Assembly (NCBI RefSeq): GCF_014836325.1
Contig: NZ_JACSQZ010000004.1
Coordinates: forward strand, 35,219 to 99,218
DNA length: 64,000 bases
Reading direction: 5' to 3'
DNA from: Clostridium gallinarum
GTDB taxonomy: Bacteria > Bacillota > Clostridia > Clostridiales > Clostridiaceae
Both the position numbers and the translations under genes were made by a program. Positions 27,141-36,377 of this stretch are shown here, in pieces. Each line of letters begins with the position of its first letter. The stretch's first letter is position 1. The notes beneath the pieces are model-generated. The model saw only the letters and a list, made by a program, of their open reading frames with translations. It did not search any database and was not told the DNA's origin.

Positions 27141-29966
27141 TTATCTTAACATCTTTTTAAGATATTTGGCTGTATATGATTCCTCTACATTAGTGATTTC
27201 TTCAGGCATTCCAGTTGCAACTATAGTACCACCTTTATCTCCACCTTCTGGTCCTAAATCAACAATATAATCTGCACATTTAATCATATCTAAGTTATGT
27301 TCTATAACTATTACTGTATTTCCTGAATCCACAAGTCTTTGAAGTATTTCTACTAACCTATTTACATCATCTATATGAAGACCTGTTGTTGGTTCATCTA
27401 AAATATAAAGAGTTTTTCCTGTGCTTCTCTTTGAAAGCTCATATGCTAATTTAATTCTTTGTGCTTCACCACCAGATAATTGAGTTGAAGGTTGACCTAA
27501 TCTAATGTAACCAAGCCCTACATCATATAAAGTTTGAATTTTGTTTAATATTCTTGGATGGTTCTCAAAGAATTTCAACCCTTCCTCTACAGTCATATTT
27601 AAAATATCATCTATAGACTTTCCTTTATATTTAACTTCTAAAGTTTCTCTATTGTATCTCTTTCCTTTACAAACCTCACAAGGTACATATACATCAGATA
27701 AGAATTGCATTTCTATTTTTATTATACCATCACCAGTACAAGCTTCACATCTTCCACCCTTAACATTAAAGCTAAATCTACCTGGTTTATATCCTCTCAT
27801 TTTAGCTTCAGGTGTATTAGAGAATAATTCTCTAATTATATCAAATACTCCTGTATATGTAGCAGGATTTGATCTTGGTGTTCTTCCTATTGGACTTTGA
27901 TCTATATCAATAATCTTATCAATATTTTCATATCCTAATATTTCTTTGTGATCTCCAACTGGATTCTTACTTCTATTAACTAATCTATTTAATCCCTTAT
28001 ATAAAATTTCATTTACTAAGGTACTCTTTCCAGAACCAGATACTCCTGTTACCATAGTTAAAGTACCTAATGGGAATTTAACATTTATATTCTTTAAATT
28101 ATTTTCCTTAGCGCCTTTAACAGTTATATAATTACCATTTCCTTTTCTTCTTTCCTTAGGAATTTTAATAGTTTTTTCTCCTGTTAAATATTGTCCTGTT
28201 ATAGATTCTTTACAATTTTTAATATCTTCAACAGTTCCAGCCGCTACTATTTGCCCACCGTGTTCACCAGCTCTTGGACCTATATCTACTATAAAATCTG
28301 CTTCTCTCATAGTATCTTCATCATGTTCAACAACTATTACAGTATTTCCTACATCTCTTAAATTCTTTAAAGTTCCTATTAACTTATCATTATCTCTTTG
28401 ATGAAGTCCTATACTCGGTTCATCTAGGATATATAGCACACCCATTAAAGCAGAACCAATTTGAGTTGCTAATCTTATTCTTTGAGATTCTCCACCTGAT
28501 AATGTTCCTGAATTTCTAGCTAAATTTAAATAATCAAGACCAACATCTACTAAGAATTTAAGTCTACTCTTTATTTCTTTTATAATTTGATCACTTATCA
28601 TTCTATCTTTTTCTGAGAATTCTAATGAATTTATATAATCAAGCTCATCTTTTATAGAAAGCTTAGTAAATTCATTTATATTTTTATCTCCTACCAAAAC
28701 AGCTAATGCTTCTTTTTTTAATCTTGCTCCCTTACATTTTGGACAAGGATTATCACTCATATATTGCTCTATTTCAGTTTTTATAATATCCGAATTAGTT
28801 TCTCTATATCTTCTTTTTAATGAATTTATTTCTCCATCATAAGCATAATTATATTGTGAAGTTACACCATCTTTCGTGTAAGTTACCTTTAATTTTTTAC
28901 CGTTAGTTCCATAAAAAATTAAATCTAATTCTTTTCTGCTAAGTTCCTTTACAGGTCTACTTAAATCTAAATCATATTCTTCACTTAAAGCCTTTAATAT
29001 AGCAAAAGTCCATGAATCTTCTTTTAATCTACCATCTCCCCAAGTTGCTATAGCACCTTCTAATATACTTAAATCTCTATTTGGTATAACTAACTTTTCA
29101 TCTATTTCAATTAAAGTTCCTAATCCATCACAATAGTCACATTTTCCAAATGGTGAGTTAAATGAAAATAATCTTGGTGCAAGTTCATCTATACTCATTC
29201 CACACTCTGGGCATGCAAACTTTTCACTAAATAATATATCTTCCTTATCTATAACATTTATAATTACTAGCCCCTCAGCAAGCTTTAATGCTGTTTCTAT
29301 AGAGTCAGCTAATCTTCCTTCTATACCTTCCTTAATTATTATTCTGTCTACAACAGCTTCTATATTATGTTTTATATTTTTTTCTAATGATATTTCTTCT
29401 TCTGCTAATTCATAAATAGATCCATCTATTCTTGCTCTAACAAATCCACTTCTCTTTATATTTTCTAGTACTTTTTCATGTACCCCTTTTTTCCCTCTTA
29501 TCACTGGAGCCAAAACTTGAATTTTAGTTCTATCCCCAAGAGCCATAACACTATCCACAATCTGATCAACAGATTGTTGTTCTATTGGAATTTTACATTT
29601 TGGACAATAAGGTTTTCCTACTCTTGCATATAGTAATCTTAAATAATCATATATTTCTGTGATTGTTCCTACTGTAGATCTTGGATTTTTACTTGTTGTC
29701 TTTTGATCTATAGATATAGCCGGCGATAATCCTTCAATATATTCAACATCTGGTTTATCCATTTGGCCTAAAAACTGTCTTGCATAGGATGAAAGAGATT
29801 CAACATATCTTCTTTGTCCTTCTGCATATAAAGTATCAAATGCTAATGATGATTTTCCTGATCCTGATAATCCCGTAAATACAACTAATTTATCTCTAGG
29901 TATTTCTAACGATACATTTTTTAAATTATGTACTTTAGCACCTTTTATTATAATTTTATCCTTCAT
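27141..29966 (-). CDS. uvrA: Excinuclease ABC subunit A
   Basis: A 941-residue UvrA, the damage-sensing dimeric ATPase of nucleotide excision repair. Two ABC modules are present. Walker A motifs are [14 protein letters not shown] and [14 protein letters not shown], signatures [16 protein letters not shown] and [16 protein letters not shown], and Walker B motifs [10 protein letters not shown] and [10 protein letters not shown]. The zinc modules are CPECGMSI...CDYCDG and CEACTGDG...CEVCKGKR. The protein loads UvrB. A sigma-A promoter and a LexA box lie directly upstream, so it is SOS-controlled. The AAGGAG site is about 15 bases from the ATG, slightly distant. Confidence 0.97.
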   Translation of the reverse strand: MKDKIIIKGAKVHNLKNVSLEIPRDKLVVFTGLSGSGKSSLAFDTLYAEGQRRYVESLSSYARQFLGQMDKPDVEYIEGLSPAISIDQKTTSKNPRSTVGTITEIYDYLRLLYARVGKPYCPKCKIPIEQQSVDQIVDSVMALGDRTKIQVLAPVIRGKKGVHEKVLENIKRSGFVRARIDGSIYELAEEEISLEKNIKHNIEAVVDRIIIKEGIEGRLADSIETALKLAEGLVIINVIDKEDILFSEKFACPECGMSIDELAPRLFSFNSPFGKCDYCDGLGTLIEIDEKLVIPNRDLSILEGAIATWGDGRLKEDSWTFAILKALSEEYDLDLSRPVKELSRKELDLIFYGTNGKKLKVTYTKDGVTSQYNYAYDGEINSLKRRYRETNSDIIKTEIEQYMSDNPCPKCKGARLKKEALAVLVGDKNINEFTKLSIKDELDYINSLEFSEKDRMISDQIIKEIKSRLKFLVDVGLDYLNLARNSGTLSGGESQRIRLATQIGSALMGVLYILDEPSIGLHQRDNDKLIGTLKNLRDVGNTVIVVEHDEDTMREADFIVDIGPRAGEHGGQIVAAGTVEDIKNCKESITGQYLTGEKTIKIPKERRKGNGNYITVKGAKENNLKNINVKFPLGTLTMVTGVSGSGKSTLVNEILYKGLNRLVNRSKNPVGDHKEILGYENIDKIIDIDQSPIGRTPRSNPATYTGVFDIIRELFSNTPEAKMRGYKPGRFSFNVKGGRCEACTGDGIIKIEMQFLSDVYVPCEVCKGKRYNRETLEVKYKGKSIDDILNMTVEEGLKFFENHPRILNKIQTLYDVGLGYIRLGQPSTQLSGGEAQRIKLAYELSKRSTGKTLYILDEPTTGLHIDDVNRLVEILQRLVDSGNTVIVIEHNLDMIKCADYIVDLGPEGGDKGGTIVATGMPEEITNVEESYTAKYLKKMLR

Positions 29967-30003
29967 ACTTTTTACCCTTTCTCCTTATATTTACATCTAT
30001 TTC

Positions 30004-30015
30004 GAACAAGCGTTC
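30004..30015 (-). promoter_or_regulatory. LexA (SOS) box upstream of uvrA
   Basis: GAAC-N4-GTTC, the core of the Gram-positive LexA consensus (CGAACNNNNGTTCG), lies 38 bases before the uvrA ATG, just downstream of the -10 element. Binding there would block transcription start. No such box was found near uvrB or uvrC. Confidence 0.78.
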
Positions 30016-30023
30016 TTTACTCT

Positions 30024-30052
30024 ATTCTAATTTTTATTATAAAGCATGTCAA
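30024..30052 (-). promoter_or_regulatory. Sigma-A promoter of uvrA
   Basis: TTGACA, a 17-base spacer, then TAGAAT on the minus strand. The predicted start falls within or next to the LexA box. Confidence 0.75.
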
Positions 30053-30079
30053 TTATATATTAAAGTATTTGCAAAAAAA

Positions 30080-30114
30080 GAGTACAATAAACACAACTTA
30101 GGTTTATTATACCC
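30080..30114 (-). terminator. Terminator after the anti-sigma remnant
   Basis: A 13-bp stem (GGGTATAATAAAC with GTTTATTGTACTC, two G-U pairs) and a 9-base loop, followed by seven T on the minus strand. Confidence 0.88.
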
Positions 30115-30145
30115 TTTGCTAATTTTATTAATTAATCTCATTTTC

Positions 30146-30445
30146 TTAATGCAAATCTTTTATTAGGTCATCATCTATTGTATTATTAAAGACCTTATCT
30201 ATAGTTAATAACTCAGCTAATTTACCTATAATAGGTAGTTTTTGAGCTACTATCGAAAACTTTGGAAACAAATTTAAAGTAATTATAAAAGCTATAAAAG
30301 AAGCTGCTACTATTTTAAATATTATTGATACTCTATTATTTTGTTTCTTACCTTCAGCTATAGATTTAACAGCTAAGAAGTCTAAGTCTTCAGGAATTTC
30401 AATATTTTTACAAATTATTTTCTCTTTATTAAATAAATCTCTCAT
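30146..30445 (-). CDS. Probable anti-sigma factor remnant (DUF4179-like N-terminal part)
   Basis: A 99-residue protein. The N-terminal cytoplasmic segment (NIEIPEDLDFLAVKSIAEGKKQ) is followed by one membrane helix (about residues 45-63) and a short outer stretch ending at LLTIDKVFNNTIDDD. This matches only the start of clostridial anti-sigma proteins of the DUF4179 type, which normally continue for several hundred extracytoplasmic residues. The gene overlaps the end of a gutted ECF sigma gene as ATGA. With its cognate sigma factor destroyed, it is probably a relic still translated from a good AGGAGG site. It could alternatively be a small membrane protein with a new role. Confidence 0.6.
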   Translation of the reverse strand: MRDLFNKEKIICKNIEIPEDLDFLAVKSIAEGKKQNNRVSIIFKIVAASFIAFIITLNLFPKFSIVAQKLPIIGKLAELLTIDKVFNNTIDDDLIKDLH

Positions 30446-30584
30446 GACTCATCCTCCTCAATTTCTTTTCTTAATAAATTTAAAGCTTACAAATTTTATT
30501 TTTCAAAAATATATAGGCTATCTTAAATAGCTTTTCCTTGTTCTCATTAATATATTCCTCAAAAATCTTTTCCCTTTTAAACAC
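30442..30584 (-). pseudogene. ECF sigma factor gene reduced to its two ends
   Basis: A GTG at 30584, behind GGGGGAGAAGG, opens a 34-codon frame whose sequence (FEEYINENKEKLFKIAYIFL) is the sigma region 2.1 start of an ECF sigma factor. Just after LKNK it jumps out of frame and stops. In another frame the following bases read LNLLRKEIEEDES and end in a TGA that overlaps the downstream ATG. That is the usual ECF C-terminus and the usual coupling to an anti-sigma gene. About 140 bases remain of an expected roughly 500, so an internal deletion of some 350-400 bases with frame loss is inferred. Confidence 0.72.
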
Positions 30585-30667
30585 CCTTCTCCCCCTACTC
30601 ACAACTAAAATTTACTCTCTATACTATAGACGAATGCAAAAGTACTTTTGTTTAAATTAAATACAAA

Positions 30668-30741
30668 AAAGATATAAACATTATATTCCTTGTTCCGTCG
30701 CATACGCTCCAAGTCACCGTCATACAATGTTTATATCTTTT
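30668..30741. repeat. Conserved-loop hairpin element, copy 2
   Basis: A 15-bp stem (AAAGATATAAACATT and complement) encloses a 43-base loop differing from copy 1 at only two positions. The stem differs from copy 1 at paired positions on both arms. Hairpin II of copy 1 is not evident here. Confidence 0.8.
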
Positions 30742-30808
30742 CAAACTTAAATAAAAACTCTACCTCTTACACCAGAAATTTTAATACTTCAAAACTAAAT
30801 TTAAATTT

Positions 30809-30897
30809 GGAGCAAAGCTCCTTTTATTTAAAAATCCGAAGGATTTTTTTCCTTAATTCTACATTCTACATTTTACATTTTTAATTATGCGTAAGCA
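30809..30897. repeat. Palindromic intergenic repeat, copy C (partial)
   Basis: Two small hairpins (GGAGC/GCTCC at 30809-30821; AAAATCC/GGATTTT at 30831-30847) are followed by the TTAATTCTACATTCTACATTT arm shared with copies A and B. It lies directly after a minus-strand stop codon and probably works as a terminator. Confidence 0.6.
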
Positions 30898-30898
30898 T

Positions 30899-31795
30899 CT
30901 ACACTCCTTCAAAATTAAACAAAGGAATAAAACTTTCTTTATCTGTTCCTTCATCTTGAATAAATCCATTTTTAACCCCTAAGTTTAATGTATAATCGAT
31001 AAGAGCTTCATAATGTTTTTGATTTAAAGGCTTATTCAATTCTGGATATTCCTTTACATGCTCTAAAGGTGTGTACTGATTCATAATACTAATATAAACC
31101 CTATCTCCATATGTATTATATATATAATCTATTATCTTTTTAGAATCAAATAATAGCCCTGGTAGCATAAGATGTCTAATTATTACACCCTTTTGTATTA
31201 TTCCATTTTCATCAAATTTAACTTCCCCAACTTGATTTATCATTTCATTTATAGCTTCACTAGCATAGGAAAAATAATCTTTTGCTTTAGAATACTTACT
31301 AGCATATTTTGTATCAAAATACTTTAAATCTGGTAAATATACATCTATATAACCTTTTAAAAGTCTTATAGTTTCTACTTTTTCATATCCACTACTATTA
31401 TAAATAATAGGAAGTTTTAAACCATTAGCTTTTGCTATTTTTATAGCCTCAATAATTTGAGGAACATAATGTGTTGGGGTGACTAAATTTATATTTAAAG
31501 CTCCTTTTTCTTGAAGCTCTATAAATATTTCAGCTAATCTTTCTACTGTTATCTCCTTTCCCCATGAGCACTGACTTATATTATAATTTTGACAAAAAAC
31601 ACATTTTAATGTGCAATGAGAGAAAAATACTGTTCCAGAACCTATATCACCAGATATACAAGGTTCTTCCCAATAATGAAGGGCAGCTCTTGCTACCCTT
31701 ACTTTTTCTCCTGCTCCACAAAATCCTCTTTTTTCACCTAATCTATTTGCACCACAATTTCTCGGACACAATTTACAACTTTCCAATAATTCCAC
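30899..31795 (-). CDS. Radical SAM protein of the PflX/COG1313 type
   Basis: A 298-residue radical SAM enzyme. An N-terminal cysteine cluster (CKLCPRNCGANR...GFCGAG) precedes the canonical cluster motif CTLKCVFCQN, which binds the 4Fe-4S used to cleave SAM. The protein resembles pyruvate formate-lyase activating enzyme but belongs to the poorly characterised PflX group, and no glycyl radical enzyme gene is adjacent. The start is GTG behind AAAGGGGTGG, a ribosome site that overlaps the end of a palindromic repeat. It lies between uvrB and the sigma/anti-sigma remnant. The substrate is unknown. Confidence 0.85.
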   Translation of the reverse strand: MELLESCKLCPRNCGANRLGEKRGFCGAGEKVRVARAALHYWEEPCISGDIGSGTVFFSHCTLKCVFCQNYNISQCSWGKEITVERLAEIFIELQEKGALNINLVTPTHYVPQIIEAIKIAKANGLKLPIIYNSSGYEKVETIRLLKGYIDVYLPDLKYFDTKYASKYSKAKDYFSYASEAINEMINQVGEVKFDENGIIQKGVIIRHLMLPGLLFDSKKIIDYIYNTYGDRVYISIMNQYTPLEHVKEYPELNKPLNQKHYEALIDYTLNLGVKNGFIQDEGTDKESFIPLFNFEGV

Positions 31796-31807
31796 TTAAC
31801 CACCCCT

Positions 31808-31955
31808 TTGACAAGCTTTGCTTGTAATTAAGAATTAAGAATAAAAAATTATGTAAGTAATTTGTTCCAAATTACCAAAATAAGAATATTATATTTTCAA
31901 AACTCCGAAAGGAGTTTTTTCATTAATTCTTAATTCTTAATTTTACATTCTTAAC
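31808..31955. repeat. Palindromic intergenic repeat, copy B (uvrB-radical SAM gap)
   Basis: It shares with copy A the end TTGACAAGC...GCTTGTAATTAA, the central hairpin AGTAATTTGTTCCAAATTAC, a terminator-like hairpin (AAAACTCC/GGAGTTTT) and long arms built of TTAAGAAT-type units. It fills the whole gap between the uvrB stop and the next gene's ribosome site. Confidence 0.75.
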
Positions 31956-31961
31956 TAAGCT

Positions 31962-33929
31962 TTAGCTTTTCAAGTCATTTATTATATCACGTAACTCTGC
32001 TGCTCTTTCAAATTGTAAGTTCTTAGCTGCATCCATCATTTCTTCAGTGTATTTCTTAATTAATTTCTTCTTATCTTTTTCTGAAATAGTCTTCTTATCT
32101 TCTGATTTATATTCAACCTTTTCTTCTGCTACCTTAGTTGCTTCGATTACTTCTCTTACATCTTTTATAATAGTTTGTGGAGTAATTCCATTCTTTTCAT
32201 TATATTCAATTTGAATTTTTCTTCTTCTTTCAGTTTCCTTCATAGCTTTATCCATCGACTTAGTAATGTTATCCGCATACATTATTACTCTACTTTCAGA
32301 GTTTCTAGCCGCTCTACCTATTGTTTGTATTAATGAAGTTTCTGAACGTAAGAATCCTTCCTTATCAGCATCTAAAATTGCAACTAATGCTACTTCTGGA
32401 ATATCGAGCCCTTCTCTTAATAGGTTAATTCCTACTAATACATCAAATTCTCCAAGTCTTAAATCTCTTATAATTTTCATTCTTTCTATAGTATCTATAT
32501 CTGAATGCATATATGTAGTCTTTATTCCTAAATCTTTTAAATACTTAGTTAAATCTTCAGCCATTCTCTTTGTTAATGTAGTTATAAGAGTTCTAAAACC
32601 TTTTTCTGTAGTTTTCTTAATTTCTGCATATAAGTCATCAATTTGTCCCTTCACAGGTCTTATTTCTATTACTGGATCTAGTAATCCTGTTGGTCTTATA
32701 ACTTGTTCCGCTATATTAGTTGAATGATCTAATTCATATTGAGATGGTGTTGCGCTAACAAAAACTACTTGATTTATCTTTTTCTCAAACTCTGGGAACT
32801 TAAGTGGTCTATTATCATAGGCACAAGGTAATCTAAATCCATACTCTACTAAAGTATCTTTTCTTGACCTATCACCTGCATACATAGCCCTACATTGTGG
32901 TAAAGTAACGTGACTTTCATCTATAAACATTAAAAAGTCATCTGGGAAGTAATCTAATAAAGTTTGTGGTGGAGTTCCCGGTGCTCTACCATCTAATATT
33001 CTTGAGTAGTTTTCTATTCCACTACAATATCCCATTTCTCTAATCATTTCTATATCGAAATTGGTCCTTTGTCTTAATCTTTGAGCTTCTAATAACTTTT
33101 CTTGACTATTTAACTCTCTAAGTCTATCTTCAAGTTCTCCTTCAATTGTTGTTATAGCCTTTTCTAACACTTCATGTGAAGTAGCAAAGTGAGATGCAGG
33201 AGATATAGATACATGATTTCTTTCACCAATTATATTTCCTGTTAAAACATCAAATTCTCTTATTCTTTCTATTTCATCTCCAAAGAACTCAACTCTAATT
33301 CCTTTATTTGAAGAAGATGCTGGAATAATATCTAAAGAATCTCCTCTAACTCTAAAGCTTCCTCTGGCAAAATCTATATCATTTCTTTCATATTGAATTT
33401 CTATAAGTTTTCTCATTATGTCATCTCTATCTCTTACCATTCCTGGTCTTAGAGATATAGTAAGCTTTTTATATTCTTCTGGATTACCTAAACCATAAAT
33501 ACAAGATACTGATGCAACAATAATAACATCTCTTCTTTCTAATAAAGCTGATGTAGCTGAGTGTCTTAATTTATCTATTTCATCATTTATTGAAGCATCT
33601 TTTTCTATAAATGTATCAGTTTGAGGAACATAAGCTTCTGGTTGATAATAATCATAGTATGATACAAAATATTCCACTATATTATTAGGAAAAAACTCCT
33701 TAAACTCTGAACATAATTGCGCTGCTAGAGTTTTATTATGAGCTAATACTAAAGTAGGCTTTTGGACTCTTTGAATTATATTAGCCATAGTATAAGTCTT
33801 TCCTGATCCAGTTACTCCTAATAAAGTTTGTGCTCTATCTCCATTATTTATTGAATTAACTAAGCTTTCTATAGCAGCAGGTTGATCTCCTGTTGGCTTA
33901 AACTTTGACTCTATCTTAAATTTAGGCAT
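31962..33929 (-). CDS. uvrB: Excinuclease ABC subunit B
   Basis: A 655-residue UvrB, the helicase-like core of nucleotide excision repair. Walker A is [15 protein letters not shown], and the damage-probing beta-hairpin region is [21 protein letters not shown]. The DEAD-like motif is [11 protein letters not shown], helicase motif VI lies in [11 protein letters not shown], and the C-terminal UVR domain ([16 protein letters not shown]) contacts UvrC. UvrA hands over damaged DNA to it. The start follows AAGGAGG. A leader hairpin sits about 38 bases upstream. No LexA box was seen, unlike uvrA. Confidence 0.97.
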   Translation of the reverse strand: MPKFKIESKFKPTGDQPAAIESLVNSINNGDRAQTLLGVTGSGKTYTMANIIQRVQKPTLVLAHNKTLAAQLCSEFKEFFPNNIVEYFVSYYDYYQPEAYVPQTDTFIEKDASINDEIDKLRHSATSALLERRDVIIVASVSCIYGLGNPEEYKKLTISLRPGMVRDRDDIMRKLIEIQYERNDIDFARGSFRVRGDSLDIIPASSSNKGIRVEFFGDEIERIREFDVLTGNIIGERNHVSISPASHFATSHEVLEKAITTIEGELEDRLRELNSQEKLLEAQRLRQRTNFDIEMIREMGYCSGIENYSRILDGRAPGTPPQTLLDYFPDDFLMFIDESHVTLPQCRAMYAGDRSRKDTLVEYGFRLPCAYDNRPLKFPEFEKKINQVVFVSATPSQYELDHSTNIAEQVIRPTGLLDPVIEIRPVKGQIDDLYAEIKKTTEKGFRTLITTLTKRMAEDLTKYLKDLGIKTTYMHSDIDTIERMKIIRDLRLGEFDVLVGINLLREGLDIPEVALVAILDADKEGFLRSETSLIQTIGRAARNSESRVIMYADNITKSMDKAMKETERRRKIQIEYNEKNGITPQTIIKDVREVIEATKVAEEKVEYKSEDKKTISEKDKKKLIKKYTEEMMDAAKNLQFERAAELRDIINDLKS

Positions 33930-33966
33930 ATTTTTACCTCCTTTTTCATTTTTCTATATACTAAAA

Positions 33967-34005
33967 ATATTGTCTAGAATTTTAATTCTTAATTTTAGAC
34001 AATAT
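33967..34005 (-). promoter_or_regulatory. Terminator-like hairpin in the uvrB leader
   Basis: A 10-bp stem (ATATTGTCTA/TAGACAATAT), then TTTTTAG on the minus strand, about 38 bases before the uvrB ATG. It may act as an attenuator or limit read-through from the esterase gene. Confidence 0.5.
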
Positions 34006-34098
34006 AATCCCTGTAATAACTTATTAAAAATTATATCAAATTGAAATTTAAAAGTATATATAATACTATTATTTGCTATACTCATACAAATATAAAAA

Positions 34099-34135
34099 TA
34101 CTGAATATAAACTTAAATTAAATTTATATTCAGTA
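34099..34135 (-). terminator. Terminator after the esterase gene
   Basis: A perfect 13-bp stem (TACTGAATATAAA) with an 11-base loop, followed by TTTTTATATTT on the minus strand. Confidence 0.88.
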
Positions 34136-34143
34136 TAAAAAAC

Positions 34144-34941
34144 TTAATTATTTTCTTTTAATAGCCATTCTATTGAAGGTTCTAAATATTTATTCCAAAA
34201 CTCCCAATCATGAACTCCATCATCTTCCTTATATAAAACACTCACTTTATTATCAATTAAGAATTTATAGAAAGCTCTATTTTGCTCAATTAAAAAATCT
34301 TGTTTTCCACATGCCATAAAAATAGATGGAATTTCTTTGTTATCTTCTTTTAATATTCTAATCAATTTTTCTGGATTATTTTCACTTTCTTCTAGATTAT
34401 TTAAATCTCCAAAAACATTTCTATAATAATTATAATCAGCTACTCCATTCGAAAAATTTTCATCCTTATTCTTTATATCATGTATTATTAATGCTGAAGA
34501 AAGTGCAAAAGCTTTTGAAAAAGTCTTATTATATTTTACTCCAATATAAATTGCACCAAATCCTCCCATAGAAAGTCCACCAATATAAGTATCATCCTTA
34601 CTTGTAGAAAGATTAAATGTTCTTCTTACATAGTTTATTAACTCTTCTCCTACAAAAGTTCCATAATTACCTGCATCTCCATCTAAATAAAAGCTATTTT
34701 CTCCATTTGGAAGTATAACTGCAATATTATATTTTATTGAAAGTTGCTGAATTCTACTTCCAAACAACCAATCCTTATTATTACCTGAATATCCATGTAA
34801 CAACATTAATATTTTTGTTGGCCTATTATAGTTTATATTACCCTTTATCATATCTGGAAAACAATCATTAGGTAATAAAATATTAAATGATACAACCTTT
34901 TTTAAACTAGCTGAAAAAAAATCAAATTGACTAAATGCCAT
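34144..34941 (-). CDS. Alpha/beta-hydrolase esterase (EstA/esterase D-like)
   Basis: A 265-residue cytoplasmic hydrolase. The oxyanion region is MLLHGYSGNNKDW, the nucleophile elbow GLSMGGFG, and probable triad residues are the aspartate in ACGKQDFLIEQN and the histidine in DDGVHDWEFW. It resembles tributyrin and acyl esterases (family of S-formylglutathione hydrolase-like enzymes). An ATG five codons earlier (34956) overlaps the GGAGGGTG ribosome site itself, so the start at 34941 (MAFSQF) is preferred. It stands alone between minJ-like and uvrB, with its own terminator. The natural substrate is unknown. Confidence 0.85.
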   Translation of the reverse strand: MAFSQFDFFSASLKKVVSFNILLPNDCFPDMIKGNINYNRPTKILMLLHGYSGNNKDWLFGSRIQQLSIKYNIAVILPNGENSFYLDGDAGNYGTFVGEELINYVRRTFNLSTSKDDTYIGGLSMGGFGAIYIGVKYNKTFSKAFALSSALIIHDIKNKDENFSNGVADYNYYRNVFGDLNNLEESENNPEKLIRILKEDNKEIPSIFMACGKQDFLIEQNRAFYKFLIDNKVSVLYKEDDGVHDWEFWNKYLEPSIEWLLKENN

Positions 34942-35097
34942 TTTAACACCCTCCATAAATTAAAATTCTCTACCCTTACAAATATTATTTTAAATTAACT
35001 TAGAAATAATTTTTTATCCATCTTAATTATACCTTATTTTCCCATATGTATTATAATCTTTTTTCTAACCAAAAAGAGATAAAAATAAAAAGAAAGC

Positions 35098-36366
35098 CTA
35101 TCGCTTTCTTTTCATTTCTTCTAATATTTCTTTAAAATTTTCATTTTCGACACTTATTGCATCTTCAGCCTTTACCATTCTTGGAACTAACAACATTCCA
35201 ATTCTCTTATTCTTTGGCATTATACTCAAATCGACTATTTCCCCGGAAATCTTTTTTATTCTAAAAGGAATTTCGCTAAAACTTTCTCTTACTGCTTGAA
35301 AAATTTCAACTTCAGAAATTACTTTATTTCTATTAACCTCTAAAATTTTGTCTCCTCTTCTAACTCCTGATTCATATGCAGGAGAACTAGGTGCTACCTC
35401 TAAAACACATACTCCACTATCATCTGTTACATAAAGATAATCACCTTTATTTTCTATTTTGTTTTGTATTCTTATCATAATTTCATGTCCTAAAGGAGCA
35501 AAAATAACCACAACAATTTGTCCAACTATTCCAAATCTAGCTAATTGGGCTATCATTGTTAATAATACTCCATATATTATAATACCAACACCTGAATATA
35601 TAGGTTTTTTTATCTTATCTTTAGTAAATGAAACAGAGTTATATGCTAATACTCCATATAAAGGTATAGAAGCAATTATAGCTGCACTTAAGATTGATAA
35701 AGTTTCAGATTTATTAATTATAGGCCACCAATCAGGTTTTGCTATAGTAGAGGTTCCTACTGTAGATATATTCCCAGACATAGCTATAAATATAGCTACT
35801 GGCAATGCCCAATATCTATTATAAGCAAATCCACCAATTATTTTATTATTCTTATTTGAAAATACCGGAATTGCACCTCTACTTCCATCAAATAAAACTA
35901 AAAACCCTTCTGCAATATGCATTATTCCAATAAAGGTCATAAGAGCTAATATATTTATGTTTATGTATGTATCCATATTAGTATATGTTGCTAAAATGCT
36001 AAATAAAATACTAATTGCCCCTAATATAGCACCTGAATAAGAAAAACATATATATCTTTTCTTTATGAAAAGTAAGAAAACAGAAATCATAAACATAATT
36101 TCTATTCCTGAATTTTCATTAAAAATTATTCCTAAATAGCTTAATATTAAACTAATTATAGCACCTGCTATAATACCTAAAGCTATTTGTGATAAAGTAA
36201 GTTCTAAAGGGGAGTTTATAGTTTCCCCAATAGTTACTCTTTGCATAATAGATATTTTTTTATTTTTTAAATAAAACATTACTCCTAATATTACTAGCAT
36301 AAATAGATGCATAGGCTCAACTATTGCGTAAGATACAGTTCTTAATGTGTATAATATTAATTCCAT
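35098..36366 (-). CDS. minJ: MinJ-like polytopic membrane protein with PDZ domain
   Basis: A 422-residue protein with about seven or eight membrane helices (residues 1-290) and a C-terminal PDZ domain (about 305-375, VAPSSPAYESGVRRGDKILEV). In Bacillus, MinJ (YvjD) has this layout, sits between ctpB and uvrB, and bridges DivIVA to MinD to block division at poles. The neighbourhood here, ftsE-ftsX-ctpB-this gene-esterase-uvrB, is the same apart from the esterase. Identification therefore rests on architecture and gene order, not strong sequence identity. It starts 11 bases after ctpB and is likely cotranscribed. Confidence 0.75.
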   Translation of the reverse strand: MELILYTLRTVSYAIVEPMHLFMLVILGVMFYLKNKKISIMQRVTIGETINSPLELTLSQIALGIIAGAIISLILSYLGIIFNENSGIEIMFMISVFLLFIKKRYICFSYSGAILGAISILFSILATYTNMDTYININILALMTFIGIMHIAEGFLVLFDGSRGAIPVFSNKNNKIIGGFAYNRYWALPVAIFIAMSGNISTVGTSTIAKPDWWPIINKSETLSILSAAIIASIPLYGVLAYNSVSFTKDKIKKPIYSGVGIIIYGVLLTMIAQLARFGIVGQIVVVIFAPLGHEIMIRIQNKIENKGDYLYVTDDSGVCVLEVAPSSPAYESGVRRGDKILEVNRNKVISEVEIFQAVRESFSEIPFRIKKISGEIVDLSIMPKNKRIGMLLVPRMVKAEDAISVENENFKEILEEMKRKR

Positions 36367-36377
36367 CCATGAGCCTC

